A stretch of 64,000 nucleotides of DNA, from positions 1 to 64,000 of the IMG/VR virus record IMGVR_UViG_3300022752_000030; one strand, 5' to 3'. This DNA is from a virus. The number at the start of each line of letters is the position of its first letter. Positions within the stretch are counted from its first letter, which is position 1. Below the pieces are notes generated by a model, which saw nothing but the letters and a program-made list of their open reading frames with translations, was not told where the DNA came from and did not search any database. A program made the translations under genes and the position numbers. Below are positions 63,255-64,000 of the stretch, one piece after another.

Positions 63255-64000
63255 TTACATCAAGTTACGTACACCGAAAATACGGTAGTAAACGTTGCTA
63301 CGTGCGTTCAATGCACCGTTGCCAGTTGTAAGACCTGTAGCGAATGGGTTTGCAACCATGCCGTAACGAGTCTTGAATCCAATTTTTGGTTGGAATGTGA
63401 ACTGGTCAACTGCACGAACCATTTGCAATGGAACGTATGGGCAGTAGAACAAACCAGCATCATATGGTGATGTACCCTTGTAGCCTACAGTTACCAATTC
63501 TTGGTTGGATGTGTAACCACCAAAATATGGATCGATGTAAACTTTGATACGACCGTGCAACATACCAGCAAATGTATTGCCTGTATCGTCAATTTGCAAA
63601 TCAGATTGCAAAGCAGGTGTATAAGAAAGAACACCAGCCATAGCCATAGCGGAAGCAACGTCTGAAGAAACGATCAAAACGTTACCTTTACCTCTACGTG
63701 TTTGTTTTGCAATAACGTTAGCATCACGTTCGATTTGGAAAATCAAACCTTTGAAACGTTCTACAGACCAACGACCGTTAGAGTCGGTGTCTAAATCGAA
63801 AGTACCTTGTGTAGTTGTACCATACATAGCACCTTTAACAGCACATGTGTAAATTGTACGAATAACTTCACGGTTAATTTCAGCCAAAATTTCTGTAGAA
63901 AGAATGTTTGACAACTCTGTTTCAGCGTCAAGACCGTGAACTGCTTTCAAGTCTTGTGCAAGTTCAAGAGAGTACTCTGCTTTCAAAGCACGTGATTGTG
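63255..64000 (-). CDS. 23: major capsid protein gp23 (partial, N-terminus off the right edge)
   Basis: 248 C-terminal residues. SRALKAEYSLELAQDLKAV and AETELSNILSTEILAEINRE match T4 gp23 closely by eye; RGKGNVLIVSSDVASAMAM, YVPLQMVRAVD and the last residues VYYRIFGVRNLM continue the HK97-fold capsid domain. It is the shell subunit, matured by the gp21 protease. It is GC-richer and uses more C-ending codons than neighbouring genes, as expected for strong expression. A strong terminator follows. Confidence 0.96.
   Translation of the reverse strand, partial: QSRALKAEYSLELAQDLKAVHGLDAETELSNILSTEILAEINREVIRTIYTCAVKGAMYGTTTQGTFDLDTDSNGRWSVERFKGLIFQIERDANVIAKQTRRGKGNVLIVSSDVASAMAMAGVLSYTPALQSDLQIDDTGNTFAGMLHGRIKVYIDPYFGGYTSNQELVTVGYKGTSPYDAGLFYCPYVPLQMVRAVDQFTFQPKIGFKTRYGMVANPFATGLTTGNGALNARSNVYYRIFGVRNLM

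Overview
The window is a 64 kb piece of an AT-rich, T4-like myovirus genome (class Caudoviricetes). Almost every gene reads leftward on the minus strand. Diagnostic genes are the major capsid protein gp23 (running off the right edge), the UvsY/UvsW/UvsX recombination proteins, the gp55 late sigma factor, the gp46/gp47 nuclease, the gp45/gp44/gp62 clamp and loader, RegA, the gp43 polymerase, the gp41/gp61 primosome, RNase H and NrdA/NrdB. The gene order (23, a gp3/gp19-like tail gene, uvsY, uvsW, 55, 47, 46, 45, 44, 62, regA, 43, uvsX, 41) and accessory genes such as a CobT-like protein, a SpeD-like protein, Hsp20 and Sm-like proteins resemble the aquatic T4-like phages of cyanobacteria and Pelagibacter/Methylophilales-type bacteria. 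The outer-membrane autotransporter and spanins imply a Gram-negative host. The host assignment is inference only.

Layout, left to right (the reverse of transcription). 1-10.1 kb: a CobT-like VWA protein, small early genes, RNase H, ribonucleotide reductase with a thioredoxin, and primase. 10.1-17.2 kb: a secretion and lysis region with a 3TM holin, a secreted DNA/RNA nuclease, small membrane proteins, a cysteine-repeat secreted protein, a GH19 endolysin and a spanin pair. 17.2-26.4 kb: putative virion proteins, six of which begin with a ten-residue peptide like the T4 capsid-targeting sequence; among them are a nucleotidyltransferase/P-loop fusion, a PD-(D/E)XK-like protein and a ligase-like protein. 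26.4-33.4 kb: a glycan/nucleotide-sugar cassette. 33.4-41.9 kb: a DruA-like (DUF4338) gene, then gp41, UvsX and a gp43 gene split in two by an HNH endonuclease. 41.9-47.5 kb: a plastic island with 17 tRNA genes in two clusters, the only rightward gene, an autotransporter subtilase and broken genes. 47.5-64 kb: SprT-like and SpeD-like proteins, dCMP deaminase, Hsp20, the clamp-loader operon, a second DruA-like gene, gp46/47, gp55, UvsW, UvsY and gp23.

Regulation can be read from the sequence. Several sigma70-type promoters (TTGACA/TATAAT-like) are present. NATAAATA sequences match the T4 gp55-dependent late promoter, and several terminators are clear. The most unusual sites are a terminator whose loop is exactly the -35 box of the next promoter, a possible small structured RNA upstream of hsp20, and a 20-bp inverted repeat in the tRNA array. 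gp47 contains an apparent +1 frameshift, and DNA polymerase is encoded as two polypeptides.
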